The notes beneath the pieces were generated by a model. The model made no database searches, was not told the DNA's origin, and saw only the letters and a list, made by a program, of their open reading frames with translations. DNA of 9,978 nt. It comes from CAYGVX01 sp964395545. Its GTDB lineage: Archaea; Thermoproteota; Bathyarchaeia; Bathyarchaeales; SOJC01. How positions within the stretch are numbered: position 1 is the stretch's first letter; every line of letters begins with the position of its first letter. The translations under genes and the position numbers were made by a program. Shown here in pieces: positions 1-5,715 of this stretch. The stretch covers positions 1 to 9,978 of the forward strand of contig CAYNAW010000046.1 in NCBI GenBank assembly GCA_964395545.1, in the 5' to 3' direction.

Positions 1-231
1 CCGGCGCCGCAGTTCTTTTACAAGCTTCTCGACGAGAGTGCTCTTTCCCGCTCCTCCTGGCCCAGTGACGCCGAGGATCATAGCCTGCCCCGTGTTGGGA
101 AACAGTCGTGAGACTATTTGGGCCGCGTCTTTGGAGCCGTTCTCGACGAGGGTTATTGCTCTGGCTACAGCCCGGCGTTCTCCCCTGAGCACAGCGTCTA
201 CGAGTTGCGAGGCGGAGTTCAACCTTATCAA
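1..231 (-). CDS. meaB: MeaB/ArgK-type GTPase, chaperone of B12-dependent mutase (N-terminal part, cut by window edge)
   Basis: This is a P-loop GTPase of the MeaB/ArgK family. The family protects and reloads adenosylcobalamin-dependent acyl-CoA mutases, using GTP hydrolysis to gate cofactor entry. About 77 N-terminal residues are visible. A helical lead-in resembling other MeaB proteins (LVDAVLRGERRAVARAITLV) is followed by ILGVTGPGGAGKSTLVEKL, which contains the Walker A motif GPGGAGKST. The remaining G motifs lie outside the window. An in-frame TAA at 253-255 limits the start. The best candidate is TTG at 231, whose TTGA overlaps the TGA stop of the mutase small subunit by four bases; a second TTG lies at 222. 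The overlap implies translational coupling. It is third in the operon after the two mutase subunits, the standard context for this family. The family call is strong and the exact start is uncertain. Confidence 0.9.
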   Translation of the reverse strand, partial: MIRLNSASQLVDAVLRGERRAVARAITLVENGSKDAAQIVSRLFPNTGQAMILGVTGPGGAGKSTLVEKLVKELRRR

Positions 232-632
232 CGGCTTTTCTCTACGCTCTTCTTAACGAAGCTGACTATGGTTTCGGTGGGCGTTCCAGGCCCGAAAAAC
301 TCTTTGACTCCCAGCTTCTTGAGGGGGGAGACGTCTTCTTCGGGTATTATGCCGCCGGCGAAGATGAGCACGTCGCCCAGTCGTTTCTTCTTCATCAACT
401 CGATTATCTTCGGGAAGAGCGTCATATGCGCTCCTGAGAGGATGCTCAAGCCCAAGACGTCAACGTCTTCCTGCAGGACCGTCTCCACAATCTGCTCAGG
501 AGTCTGCCGCAGTCCAGTGTAGATGACTTCCATCCCCGCGTCTCGCAACGCCCTTGCCACAACCTTGGCGCCGCGGTCATGGCTGTCTAAGCCCGGCTTC
601 GCGATGAGCACTCGGATTTTTTTCTCTGGCAA
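228..632 (-). CDS. B12-binding small subunit of acyl-CoA mutase
   Basis: This 134-residue protein is a stand-alone cobalamin-binding domain that pairs with the large mutase subunit encoded just upstream. It shows the complete base-off/His-on B12 signature: DSHDRG (Asp16, His18, Gly21, where His18 would be the lower cobalt ligand), the SIL of GLSILSGAH at 63-65, and AGG at 92-94. The length is normal for the split form. The start is TTG at 632, followed by PEKKIRVLIAKPG. No ATG occurs in the open frame upstream. A GGGATCA sequence a few bases before the start is a weak ribosome-binding candidate. The gap to the large-subunit stop is 14 bases, so the two genes are almost certainly co-transcribed. 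It could serve methylmalonyl-CoA or isobutyryl-CoA mutase, because substrate choice lies in the large subunit. Confidence 0.93.
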   Translation of the reverse strand: MPEKKIRVLIAKPGLDSHDRGAKVVARALRDAGMEVIYTGLRQTPEQIVETVLQEDVDVLGLSILSGAHMTLFPKIIELMKKKRLGDVLIFAGGIIPEEDVSPLKKLGVKEFFGPGTPTETIVSFVKKSVEKSR

Positions 633-646
633 TTTATGATCCCGTC

Positions 647-2335
647 CTAAACCACGATTAACTCCTTGTATTCTCCATACACCTTTTTGAGGACATCGGT
701 AATCTCTCCCAGCGTGGCATAAGCCTTTACCGCTTCCACTATCGTCGGCATCAGGTTCCGGTTCCTGTCCGCCTCATCGTGCAGCTTGCCCAAGACTTGC
801 TTCGCTTTTTTGTCGTTGCGCTCTCGCCGAAGCTTCTGAAGTCCTGAAACTTGTCGTTCTTCGACTTCCGGGTCGATGCGCAGAAGTTCAATGGGGCATT
901 CGGGCTCTTCTATCCAGTAGTCGTTTACCCCGACGAGTATCCGTTCCTTGCTGTCGATTTCTCGCTGGTACTTGTATGCGCTGTCGGCGATCTCTTTTTG
1001 GAAGAAACCGCGTTCGATGGCTTCGTAGACTCCGCCCATCGCGTCCACTTTCTCAATGTAATCCATCGCTTTTTCCTCCATCTGGTTCGTCAGTGTCTCG
1101 ACGTAGTAGCCTCCGCCCACCGGGTCCACGGTGTTGGGTGCGCCGCTTTCGTGGGCGATTATGTGTTGGATCCGCAGGGCTACGCGGACCGCTTCTTCGC
1201 TGGGCAGGCATAGTGCCTCGTCGTAGCTGTTCGTGTGGAGGCTCTGAGTGCCGCCGAGGATCGCTGCGAGCGACTGTAGCGTGACGCGGATGATGTTGTT
1301 GTGGGGCTGCGCAGCCGTGAGAGTGCAGCCGGAAGTCTGGACGTGCATGCGCATCCACATCGACCGCGTTTTCTTGGCGTGGAACCGTTCCTTCATGAGC
1401 CTCGCCCACAGCCGCCGAGCCGCTCGGAACTTGGCGATTTCTTCGAAGAAGTCGTTGTGGCTGGCGAAGAAGAAGCTCAGTCGCGGGGCAAATTCGTCTA
1501 CCTTCAGGCCTCTCTCGATTGCGGCCTCGACGTAGGCGATGCCGTCGTAGATGGTGAACGCGAGCTCTTGGACCGCGTTGGAGCCTGCCTCACGGATGTG
1601 GTAGCCGCTGATGCTTATGGGGTTCCAGTTGGGCAGATGCCGCGTGCAGTACTCCACGATGTCCGTCACGAGTTTCACGGAGGGCTTGGGCGGGAATATG
1701 CACAGCTTCTGGGCGAAGAACTCTTTCAGAAGGTCGTTTTGCGTCGTGCCTCCGAGCTTCGAGTGGGGAACACCCTGCTTGTCGCCTATGGCGACGTACA
1801 TTGCCAACAGCATGGCTGCAGGTCCGTTAATGGTCATGCTCGTGGTGACCTTGTCGAGTGGAATGCCGTCGAACAGGGTTTCGAAGTCTCTGAGCGAAGC
1901 AACGGCGACGCCGCATCTTCCCACTTCGCCCCTGGCCACGGGGTGGTCGGAGTCGTAGCCCATGATGGTGGGGTAGTCGAAGGCGATGCTGAGTCCGGTC
2001 TCGCCTTCTTTGAGGAGGTATTTGAAGCGCTTGTTCGTTTCCTCCGCTGTGCCGAAGCCGCTGAACTGTCGCATAGTCCACAAGCGTCCACGGTACATCG
2101 TGGCATGGACGCCGCGCGTGAAGGGGTACTCTCCTGGAAAGCCTAGGTCGTGCATGTAGTCGAGGCTGGCGGTGTCCTGTGGAGTGTACAGACGTTTGAT
2201 GGGGATTTCGGAGATGTTTCTGAATTCCTTCCTACGTTCTGGATGTCGTCTCATCCAGTCTGGAACCGTAGTGGTTTCCCAGCGTTCCTGTTCCTTGGCA
2301 AGTTCGTTGGGTGTTTTGTGATTTTTGGCGGTCAA
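647..2335 (-). CDS. Acyl-CoA mutase large subunit with isobutyryl-CoA mutase-type active-site residues
   Basis: This 562-residue protein is the TIM-barrel substrate-binding subunit of an adenosylcobalamin-dependent acyl-CoA mutase, of usual length for the split form. It contains TMRQFSGFGTAEETN (88-101), GLSIAFDYPT (114-123), SGYHIREAG (243-251, with the likely catalytic His246) and FAPRLSFFF (282-290). Compared with Propionibacterium methylmalonyl-CoA mutase, the residue matching Tyr89 is Phe91 (2063-2065) and the residue matching Arg207 is Gln209 (1709-1711). The spacing of 118 is identical, and Phe/Gln is the pair known from isobutyryl-CoA mutase. A simple methylmalonyl-CoA mutase label is therefore doubtful. 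The start is TTG at 2335: an in-frame TGA lies two codons upstream, AAGGTG sits nine bases before it, and the nearby ATG at 2342 is out of frame. It is the first gene of the operon with the B12 subunit and the MeaB-type GTPase. Confidence 0.95.
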   Translation of the reverse strand: MTAKNHKTPNELAKEQERWETTTVPDWMRRHPERRKEFRNISEIPIKRLYTPQDTASLDYMHDLGFPGEYPFTRGVHATMYRGRLWTMRQFSGFGTAEETNKRFKYLLKEGETGLSIAFDYPTIMGYDSDHPVARGEVGRCGVAVASLRDFETLFDGIPLDKVTTSMTINGPAAMLLAMYVAIGDKQGVPHSKLGGTTQNDLLKEFFAQKLCIFPPKPSVKLVTDIVEYCTRHLPNWNPISISGYHIREAGSNAVQELAFTIYDGIAYVEAAIERGLKVDEFAPRLSFFFASHNDFFEEIAKFRAARRLWARLMKERFHAKKTRSMWMRMHVQTSGCTLTAAQPHNNIIRVTLQSLAAILGGTQSLHTNSYDEALCLPSEEAVRVALRIQHIIAHESGAPNTVDPVGGGYYVETLTNQMEEKAMDYIEKVDAMGGVYEAIERGFFQKEIADSAYKYQREIDSKERILVGVNDYWIEEPECPIELLRIDPEVEERQVSGLQKLRRERNDKKAKQVLGKLHDEADRNRNLMPTIVEAVKAYATLGEITDVLKKVYGEYKELIVV

Positions 2336-2389
2336 TGTTCATGGCACCTTTGCTTTGGGAGATTAGGATAGATAGAGTTGATGGACACC

Positions 2390-2745
2390 CTAAAAAGCTA
2401 TCCCCACCACCGTTTCTCCCCTTTTGGTTATATCCCTGAAGAAGTCGAGCCCGTGTTTCTCAACCCTCTCGTGAAGCCCGCTTTCAACAGTCTTCGGACT
2501 TCGTTGACCGTCTTCGCGAGTATGTTCTCAGTTTTCTTTTGACTACGGAGTGCGCAAGCAAGCGTTTTTCACCACAGCTGTTGCTCGGTGATCCGTTATG
2601 GATCCCTTGACTGTTATGGGGGCACGTGGTTCTGTGATGCGTGCTGCTGGCTTAGCCTCGCACGCGAAGGCTATGATGTCGATTCCGGATATGATGTTGA
2701 AGAAGAAAGCTTGGATATTAACGTGGAGTGCCCAGTCACTGCTTA
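2390..2745 (-). pseudogene. 3' remnant of an unrecognised gene with frameshifts
   Basis: A coding-like stretch on the minus strand can be read across two frame changes. The upstream part includes FNIISGIDIIAFACEAKPAA and TEPRAPITVKGSITDHRATA and stays open to about 2565. The reading then shifts near the A run at 2564-2569 (removing one A gives VVKTLACAL). It continues as KTENILAKTVNEVRRLLKAG and shifts again at the CCC of 2477-2479, where one more G on the coding strand restores the frame. It ends ERVEKHGLDFFRDITKRGE, ETVVGIAF and TAG at 2390. No in-frame ATG, GTG or TTG lies in the upstream part between about 2565 and 2750, and further upstream the frame runs antisense to the ASCH-like gene, so the 5' end is missing. 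I do not recognise the family. It may be a decayed gene, or a gene damaged by sequencing errors and then truncated. Confidence 0.4.
2391..2398 (-). promoter_or_regulatory. TATA box of the mutase operon
   Basis: Read on the minus strand this is GCTTTTTA. An initiation site about 26 bases downstream would fall near 2368, leaving a leader of about 32 bases that carries AAGGTG (2345-2350) before the TTG start. The same octamer occurs before the transglutaminase gene. It overlaps the last codons of the gene remnant that ends at 2390. The assignment is by pattern only. Confidence 0.5.
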
Positions 2746-2756
2746 GCGCGGGTTGA

Positions 2757-3113
2757 ATGGTGTTGAAGGCGTTGAAGAGGCCAGCGTTTAGAGTTGGGCC
2801 GCTATTTATGGTGAAGCAAGGCGACTTTGAGCAGTATAGGTTTGGGAAGAAAGACATCGAGTTGAGGGCTATTCGAGGTCCATGGAAGAACGCGCGGGCA
2901 GGTGATGTGGCCACGCTTCAGTGTGGACGAAGGATATTTAGAAAGCGAATAGTCAACGTTTTACACGGGAGTTTGGCTCGGATTTTCATGGATGTTCATT
3001 ACAGGCGGGTTTTCCCTCAGGCTTTAACGGTTTTTGAAGCCGTGCAGCTCACGGGGAAACGTATCCCCAACGAGCGTATGTTCATGGCTTTTGAACTGAA
3101 GGATTTTGCCTGA
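2757..3113 (+). CDS. ASCH/PUA-like domain protein
   Basis: This 118-residue protein is probably a small ASCH-fold (PUA-like) RNA- or nucleotide-binding protein. The suggestive part is FGKKDIELRAIRGPW (29-43), followed by ARAGDVATLQCGRRIFRKRI (46-65). It resembles the family pattern of a short beta strand with a charged E-x-R, then a 'GD.a.l..G...f..' turn and a strand carrying basic residues. The C-terminal part (RVFPQALTVFEAVQL) looks helical. There is no signal peptide or membrane segment. TGA directly precedes ATG at 2757, so this is the first possible start in frame. No clear Shine-Dalgarno site is present, and ATATTA at 2715-2720 could be a TATA box giving a leader of about 14 bases. It stands alone, facing away from the mutase operon, inside an otherwise decayed stretch. 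Coding status is likely; the family call is moderate. Confidence 0.6.
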   Translation: MVLKALKRPAFRVGPLFMVKQGDFEQYRFGKKDIELRAIRGPWKNARAGDVATLQCGRRIFRKRIVNVLHGSLARIFMDVHYRRVFPQALTVFEAVQLTGKRIPNERMFMAFELKDFA

Positions 3114-3328
3114 TGCGGGGCGCACTCACCGCATCTATGTCCGTCACCTAGGCGGATTGGACGACGCTGAGGTACGTGGTGATCCCACTTCCTTTAACAG
3201 CTACCAAATAGGTCTTCGTCTCAAAAAGTGGGCATTCTTCCGTGAAGTCACGCGTCTTCGCTGACGGGCGCAGTGGCTGCAAAGGACTGAGGATAATGAT
3301 GGGAGTACGGCGACGGCTTAGCACATTG

Positions 3329-3340
3329 CGCGCGCATGCG
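3329..3340. repeat. Alternating GC/AT element, copy 1
   Basis: The sequence TGCGCGCGCATG is the first of three occurrences of the core GCGCGCGCAT within about 270 bases; the others start near 3416 and 3590. The core alternates purine and pyrimidine, a pattern prone to Z-form DNA. It may simply mark compositional drift in this decayed stretch. Confidence 0.5.
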
Positions 3341-3414
3341 GCGGCACGAGAGTTAGCTCGTTTTCTACGCTTCGTGGCTACCGTTCAACTGCAAACTTGG
3401 CGACTTTTCCCATA

Positions 3415-3426
3415 CGCGCGCGCATG
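3415..3426. repeat. Alternating GC/AT element, copy 2
   Basis: ACGCGCGCGCATGC is a near-identical copy of the element at 3329, again an alternating purine-pyrimidine tract. It lies just beyond the 3' end of the 32-residue minus-strand ORF. Confidence 0.5.
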
Positions 3427-3437
3427 CACCTAGTTCG

Positions 3438-3536
3438 TCACTGGTTGTTAGACCGAGCTTCTGTTATAGCGGATCTTATGATTAGAAAGAGCCCGACGCC
3501 GAACGCAGACCAACCGAGTTTTGGGTCCGTAGACAT
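3438..3536 (-). CDS. Possible 32-residue single-pass membrane protein
   Basis: This short frame begins with ATG at 3536, which follows an in-frame TGA three codons upstream, and stops at TGA 3438-3440. The product starts MSTDPKLGWSAFGVGLFLII and ends RSAITEARSNNQ. A hydrophobic segment at residues 8-20 followed by a charged tail is compatible with a small membrane protein or with a remnant of a larger one. No ribosome-binding site or clear TATA box is seen. I do not recognise it. A chance ORF is quite possible in this decayed region. Confidence 0.25.
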   Translation of the reverse strand: MSTDPKLGWSAFGVGLFLIIRSAITEARSNNQ

Positions 3537-3576
3537 TTTGAGTCAACGTTGCTGTTTGTGAACAGAACAACTGCAT

Positions 3577-3935
3577 TTACGTAAGGTCTTGCGCGCGCAT
3601 CTGCACGGCAGCGTACACCCACCCACAACACGCAATCACCTTATCTATGTCCTCCTCGCGAGGCACATGGAACAGTAGGGCTTCACCTGGAGTTTCTTGG
3701 GCTTCTGGTACGGAATACCGCTCGCCGTGCAGAGATGTTGGTAGGCGCTAAACAGCTTGTTCTTGTAGTTGTTAATCAGCCGGAGTCCGTAGATGAATGT
3801 CTCGACTTCTCTAGGATGGGTGAGCTGGGCGTCCCGCGCAATTCGACGCAGCCGCTGGATGATGGCCCGCTAACTCGCTTCGCTTAAATGCTGGATGCGC
3901 GAATACGTCTTCAGAATGAGGCCCAACTCCTCGCG
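3577..3935 (-). pseudogene. Tyrosine recombinase (integrase) remnant beside tRNA-Pro
   Basis: Read from the tRNA-Pro side, the frame gives EELGLILKTYSRIQHLSEAS, an in-frame TAG at 3870-3872, and then RAIIQRLRRIARDAQL, EVETFIYGLRLINNYKNKLF and GIPYQKPKKLQVKP. This resembles the helical core-binding domain of archaeal tyrosine recombinases. At a CCC run near 3665 the frame breaks; one additional C would continue as LLFHVPREEDIDKVIACCGW and VYAAVQMRAQ, the typical entry into the catalytic domain ('P.eeeId.li'). It stops at TAA 3577. The catalytic Arg, His-x-x-Arg and Tyr motifs are absent, so this is a dead 5' part of the gene. Its N-terminal frame continues open into the antisense of the tRNA gene, as in many archaeal integrases that use tRNA genes as attachment sites. 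It marks a former integration event. Confidence 0.65.
3590..3601. repeat. Alternating GC/AT element, copy 3
   Basis: TGCGCGCGCATC shares ten bases of core with the other two copies. It falls inside the integrase remnant, where on the minus strand it reads through the QMRAQ codons, so at least this copy may be ordinary former coding sequence. Confidence 0.4.
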
Positions 3936-3958
3936 TGGGGGGTCTGGACCAGGAGCAT

Positions 3959-4036
3959 GGGGCTGTCGGCTAGCTTGGTCTAGGCTATGAGCCTCGGGCG
4001 CTCGTGACCCCGGTTCAAATCCGGGCAGCCCCACCA
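3959..4036 (+). tRNA. tRNA-Pro (anticodon CGG), CCA encoded
   Basis: The gene folds as a complete cloverleaf. The acceptor stem is GGGGCTG (3959-3965) with CAGCCCC (4026-4032), then discriminator A4033 and an encoded CCA (4034-4036). The D stem is GGCT/GGCT, using G-T wobbles, with GG in the D loop. The anticodon stem is TGAGC (3988-3992) with GCTCG (4000-4004). The loop CTCGGGC gives T33, anticodon CGG (3995-3997) and G37, all as expected for proline. The variable loop TGAC has four bases. The T stem CCCGG/CCGGG encloses TTCAAAT. No intron is present. The antisense of this gene is open as a reading frame and abuts the integrase remnant, so this tRNA was probably an attachment site. Confidence 0.93.
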
Positions 4037-4059
4037 TGAACCGTAACTGATCAGGTTCA
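4037..4059 (+). repeat. Short inverted repeat just after the tRNA
   Basis: TGAACC (4037-4042) and GGTTCA (4054-4059) are perfect complements around an 11-base loop, directly after the CCA end. No T-rich tract follows, so an intrinsic terminator is not supported. It may help 3' processing, or be left over from an attachment site, since GGTTCA also occurs in the T arm of the tRNA. Confidence 0.35.
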
Positions 4060-4131
4060 CTGTGTGCGCCGAACGGTGCAGCGATGGAGCAAGTACCATC
4101 CACAGACTTGACTCCATGGTGTAAGTGTCTG

Positions 4132-5079
4132 CTAGACTTCTTTGAGTTCCACGTCGTTAAAGTTGTAGACTGCCGTGAAGCCACGCAGCGCAACATAATC
4201 GCCCAGCAATGTGTTCCACCCGTCAAGCTGGGGATCAATGTTATACCATCCTACGAAGGGAATTTTCACCTTTACCCAAGCATGGTAGTGTCCCTCCTCG
4301 TTGCGCCCCAAAACGACGTAGACCTCGTCTGAACTCCACCCGTCGGCCCGAAGCAGCGAACAGAGCAGAATCGCAGAATCCTCGCAGTCGCCCATCTGGG
4401 TCGTCAACGTTTCTGCGCTGAGTTGCCAGAACTCTGTCATCTCGTGCGATTCCGTGTCCTCAACGTATTCGATGTTGCGTCCAACCCAGTCTCGAATTGC
4501 AATCCAGTGCACGGGGACGAAGCCGCTGACTATGTTTCGGTAGGTTGATTGCACACTCTGTTCGTTAGGCGTCACGAAAAGCTTAGACGTGCCCATCGCG
4601 AAGGTGCGGGGCAGCTCGGCGTCGACGGAGTGGCTCCAAGAGCCAAGAACGCTGCCGTATGAAGCTTGCACCACGATAGTCCGGGTTTGGTCGTAGTCCA
4701 CGTGGACTGTGAAGAAATCTGTGAACGGATGACCAGGCGACAGGTCATGCACTGTCGTGGACAACTGGTAGACGGTGTCCAATGTGACTTCAACGTTCAC
4801 AACGTCTGCGGTGGCGTTCCCCATATTCTCAACACAGTAGCTCAACTCCACGCACAGTACAGGCAGGTCGCTGGTCCCTCGCGTCCAAAAATCGCTTATG
4901 ACGTGTCCATCGACGTGCAGTTCCACAAAGCCTGAGCGCGGAAGACCATTCGAGTCTGGACCGTCGATTCCATTCGACGTGCCATCAGGCTCTCTCACTA
5001 GCAGTTGGTCATGAACGAGAACGAGAGCCACGGCGAAGATCATGACCCAGATTGCGCCTACTACAAAGAGTCCTTTCAT
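4132..5079 (-). CDS. Membrane-anchored transglutaminase-like (papain-fold) protein
   Basis: This 315-residue protein (from ATG 5079) has one N-terminal membrane segment, then a region of about residues 50-158 that looks like a beta-sandwich, then a transglutaminase-like core. Numbering here counts from the upstream TTG (5085), two codons earlier. The catalytic triad is visible: Cys234 in QMGDCEDSAILLCSLL, His268 in GHYHAWVKVKI and Asp284 in WYNIDPQLDG. Such domains act as proteases or peptide-modifying enzymes outside the cell; the substrate cannot be read from sequence. A TATA-like TTTTTAA lies 33 bases before the ATG, so the leader would be about seven bases or fewer, which favours ATG 5079. 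It is divergent from the winged-helix/beta-propeller gene pair, suggesting a common surface role. The fold call is strong; the role is unknown. Confidence 0.85.
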   Translation of the reverse strand: MKGLFVVGAIWVMIFAVALVLVHDQLLVREPDGTSNGIDGPDSNGLPRSGFVELHVDGHVISDFWTRGTSDLPVLCVELSYCVENMGNATADVVNVEVTLDTVYQLSTTVHDLSPGHPFTDFFTVHVDYDQTRTIVVQASYGSVLGSWSHSVDAELPRTFAMGTSKLFVTPNEQSVQSTYRNIVSGFVPVHWIAIRDWVGRNIEYVEDTESHEMTEFWQLSAETLTTQMGDCEDSAILLCSLLRADGWSSDEVYVVLGRNEEGHYHAWVKVKIPFVGWYNIDPQLDGWNTLLGDYVALRGFTAVYNFNDVELKEV

Positions 5080-5108
5080 GGTCAAAGAGGTAGTTGGACA
5101 GCTATTGG

Positions 5109-5116
5109 TTAAAAAG
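5109..5116 (-). promoter_or_regulatory. TATA box of the transglutaminase-like gene
   Basis: Minus-strand CTTTTTAA (within GCTTTTTAACC), centred 33 bases before ATG 5079 and 27 before TTG 5085. Initiation about 26 bases downstream would give a near-leaderless transcript, consistent with the absence of a Shine-Dalgarno site. It shares GCTTTTTA with the mutase operon promoter. Confidence 0.5.
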
Positions 5117-5144
5117 CGTTGTGCGTCTTCTCGCCGACCTCGGC

Positions 5145-5193
5145 GTTCAACCAGTTGGAACAGCCGTTCTAAACTGTAGTATTAAGAATGCTG
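5145..5193 (+). promoter_or_regulatory. Bipartite promoter/operator module, copy 1 (before winged-helix gene)
   Basis: Three blocks are seen. The first is an imperfect palindrome, GTTCAACCAGTTGGAAC (5145-5161). The second is CGTTCTAAA (5165-5173), a plausible TATA region. The third is TAGTATTAAGA (5177-5187), followed by ATGCTG. The module aligns with 5701-5752 at 39 of 49 positions with a single three-base gap, so the order and spacing of blocks are kept. TTCTAAA as TATA box predicts initiation near 5195, about 56 bases before the winged-helix start. A 12-codon ORF (ATG 5188 to TGA 5226) lies in the putative leader. Both copies precede genes of the same cluster, so this is probably a shared binding site. 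Confidence 0.6.
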
Positions 5194-5250
5194 CTATCGA
5201 CAATCATAATTAGCACCCTCGATTGATTATCTATGTGACAGGATTTCAGC

Positions 5251-5715
5251 ATGGAGGTCCAGGCTATCAAAGTGGAAGAGTCGGACAAGCAGATTTCAGG
5301 CACTACGTGGGACGTCTACCTCTACATCCTGACCGCCAAAGACCCAGTAGGAGTCAGGGACATTTGGAGAACCTTAGAATTATCCAGCCCCAGCCTCGCG
5401 CAGTACCATGTTAACAAACTTCTAGCCCTTAACCTCCTCCATCAGACCCCTGACGGAAAATACGTCGTAAAAGAGAAGGAACAAATCGAATCCCTCCGAA
5501 GCTTCGTTCTCCTACGGGGCAAACTCATCCCCCGGCTCGTCTTCTACGGCGCCCTCATCGCCGGCGTCCTCGCAGCGTACCTATTTTTGCGACCTTTTCG
5601 ATGGGATACCAGAGACTACGTCATCCTCTTAATCTCCGCATTCAGCATGCTCGCATTTTTCTTCGAGGCCTACACTCAATACCGAAGCTTGAGAAAGGCT
5701 GTTCAAAAGATTTGA
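5251..5715 (+). CDS. Winged-helix protein with two C-terminal membrane helices
   Basis: This 154-residue protein has an N-terminal winged helix-turn-helix of about residues 18-82. Its helices cover VYLYIL and VRDIWRTL, a recognition helix lies around SSPSLAQYHVNKLLALNLL (45-63), and the wing ends in DGKYVV. Two hydrophobic helices follow at about 94-114 and 122-141, with a short basic cytoplasmic tail. This is the build of a membrane-tethered transcription regulator, with the DNA-binding part inside the cell. The start is ATG 5251 with a weak AGGAT eight to twelve bases upstream. The gene ends 31 bases before the beta-propeller ATG, and the second regulatory module begins inside its last codons. 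It is a natural candidate for binding the two flanking modules, which is an inference. The closest named family cannot be fixed by eye; it resembles ArsR-like winged helices. Confidence 0.8.
   Translation: MEVQAIKVEESDKQISGTTWDVYLYILTAKDPVGVRDIWRTLELSSPSLAQYHVNKLLALNLLHQTPDGKYVVKEKEQIESLRSFVLLRGKLIPRLVFYGALIAGVLAAYLFLRPFRWDTRDYVILLISAFSMLAFFFEAYTQYRSLRKAVQKI

Larger units (their letters stand above)
3114..3576. other. Gene-poor stretch with short uncertain ORFs
   Basis: No convincing gene is visible here. A minus-strand frame from GTG at 3324 to TAG at 3148 (58 residues) ends in a coding-like stretch (ETKTYLVAVKGSGITTYLSV), but its upstream half is low-complexity and basic. On the plus strand, a frame from about TTG 3108 contains RIYVRHLGGLDDAEV and stops at 3263, so the two strands compete. 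A 32-residue minus-strand ORF at 3438-3536 is listed separately. Two copies of GCGCGCGCAT lie here and a third lies just beyond. The region sits between an ASCH-like gene and an integrase remnant and is best read as decayed island DNA. Confidence 0.4.

Noticed and set aside
1301..2146. 281-residue plus-strand ORF
   Set aside because: It is a shadow of the acyl-CoA mutase gene, whose conserved motifs occupy the opposite strand throughout.
3242..3433. 63-residue plus-strand ORF
   Set aside because: It is rich in Arg and Ala from the GC-alternating tracts, with no motif, promoter or ribosome-binding site.
3870..3872. In-frame TAG in the integrase remnant read as pyrrolysine
   Set aside because: The gene also has a frameshift and lacks its catalytic half, and TAG serves as an ordinary stop for the mutase and transglutaminase genes. 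Decay is the simpler reading.
4094..4122. ACCAT...ATGGT inverted repeat after the transglutaminase gene as a terminator
   Set aside because: The stem is only five bases with a long loop and no T run on either side.
3870..4238. 122-residue minus-strand ORF containing GLPGFEPGSRAPEAHSL
   Set aside because: The characteristic text is the antisense translation of the tRNA-Pro gene, a common false protein. Only the part below 3936 is retained, as integrase remnant.
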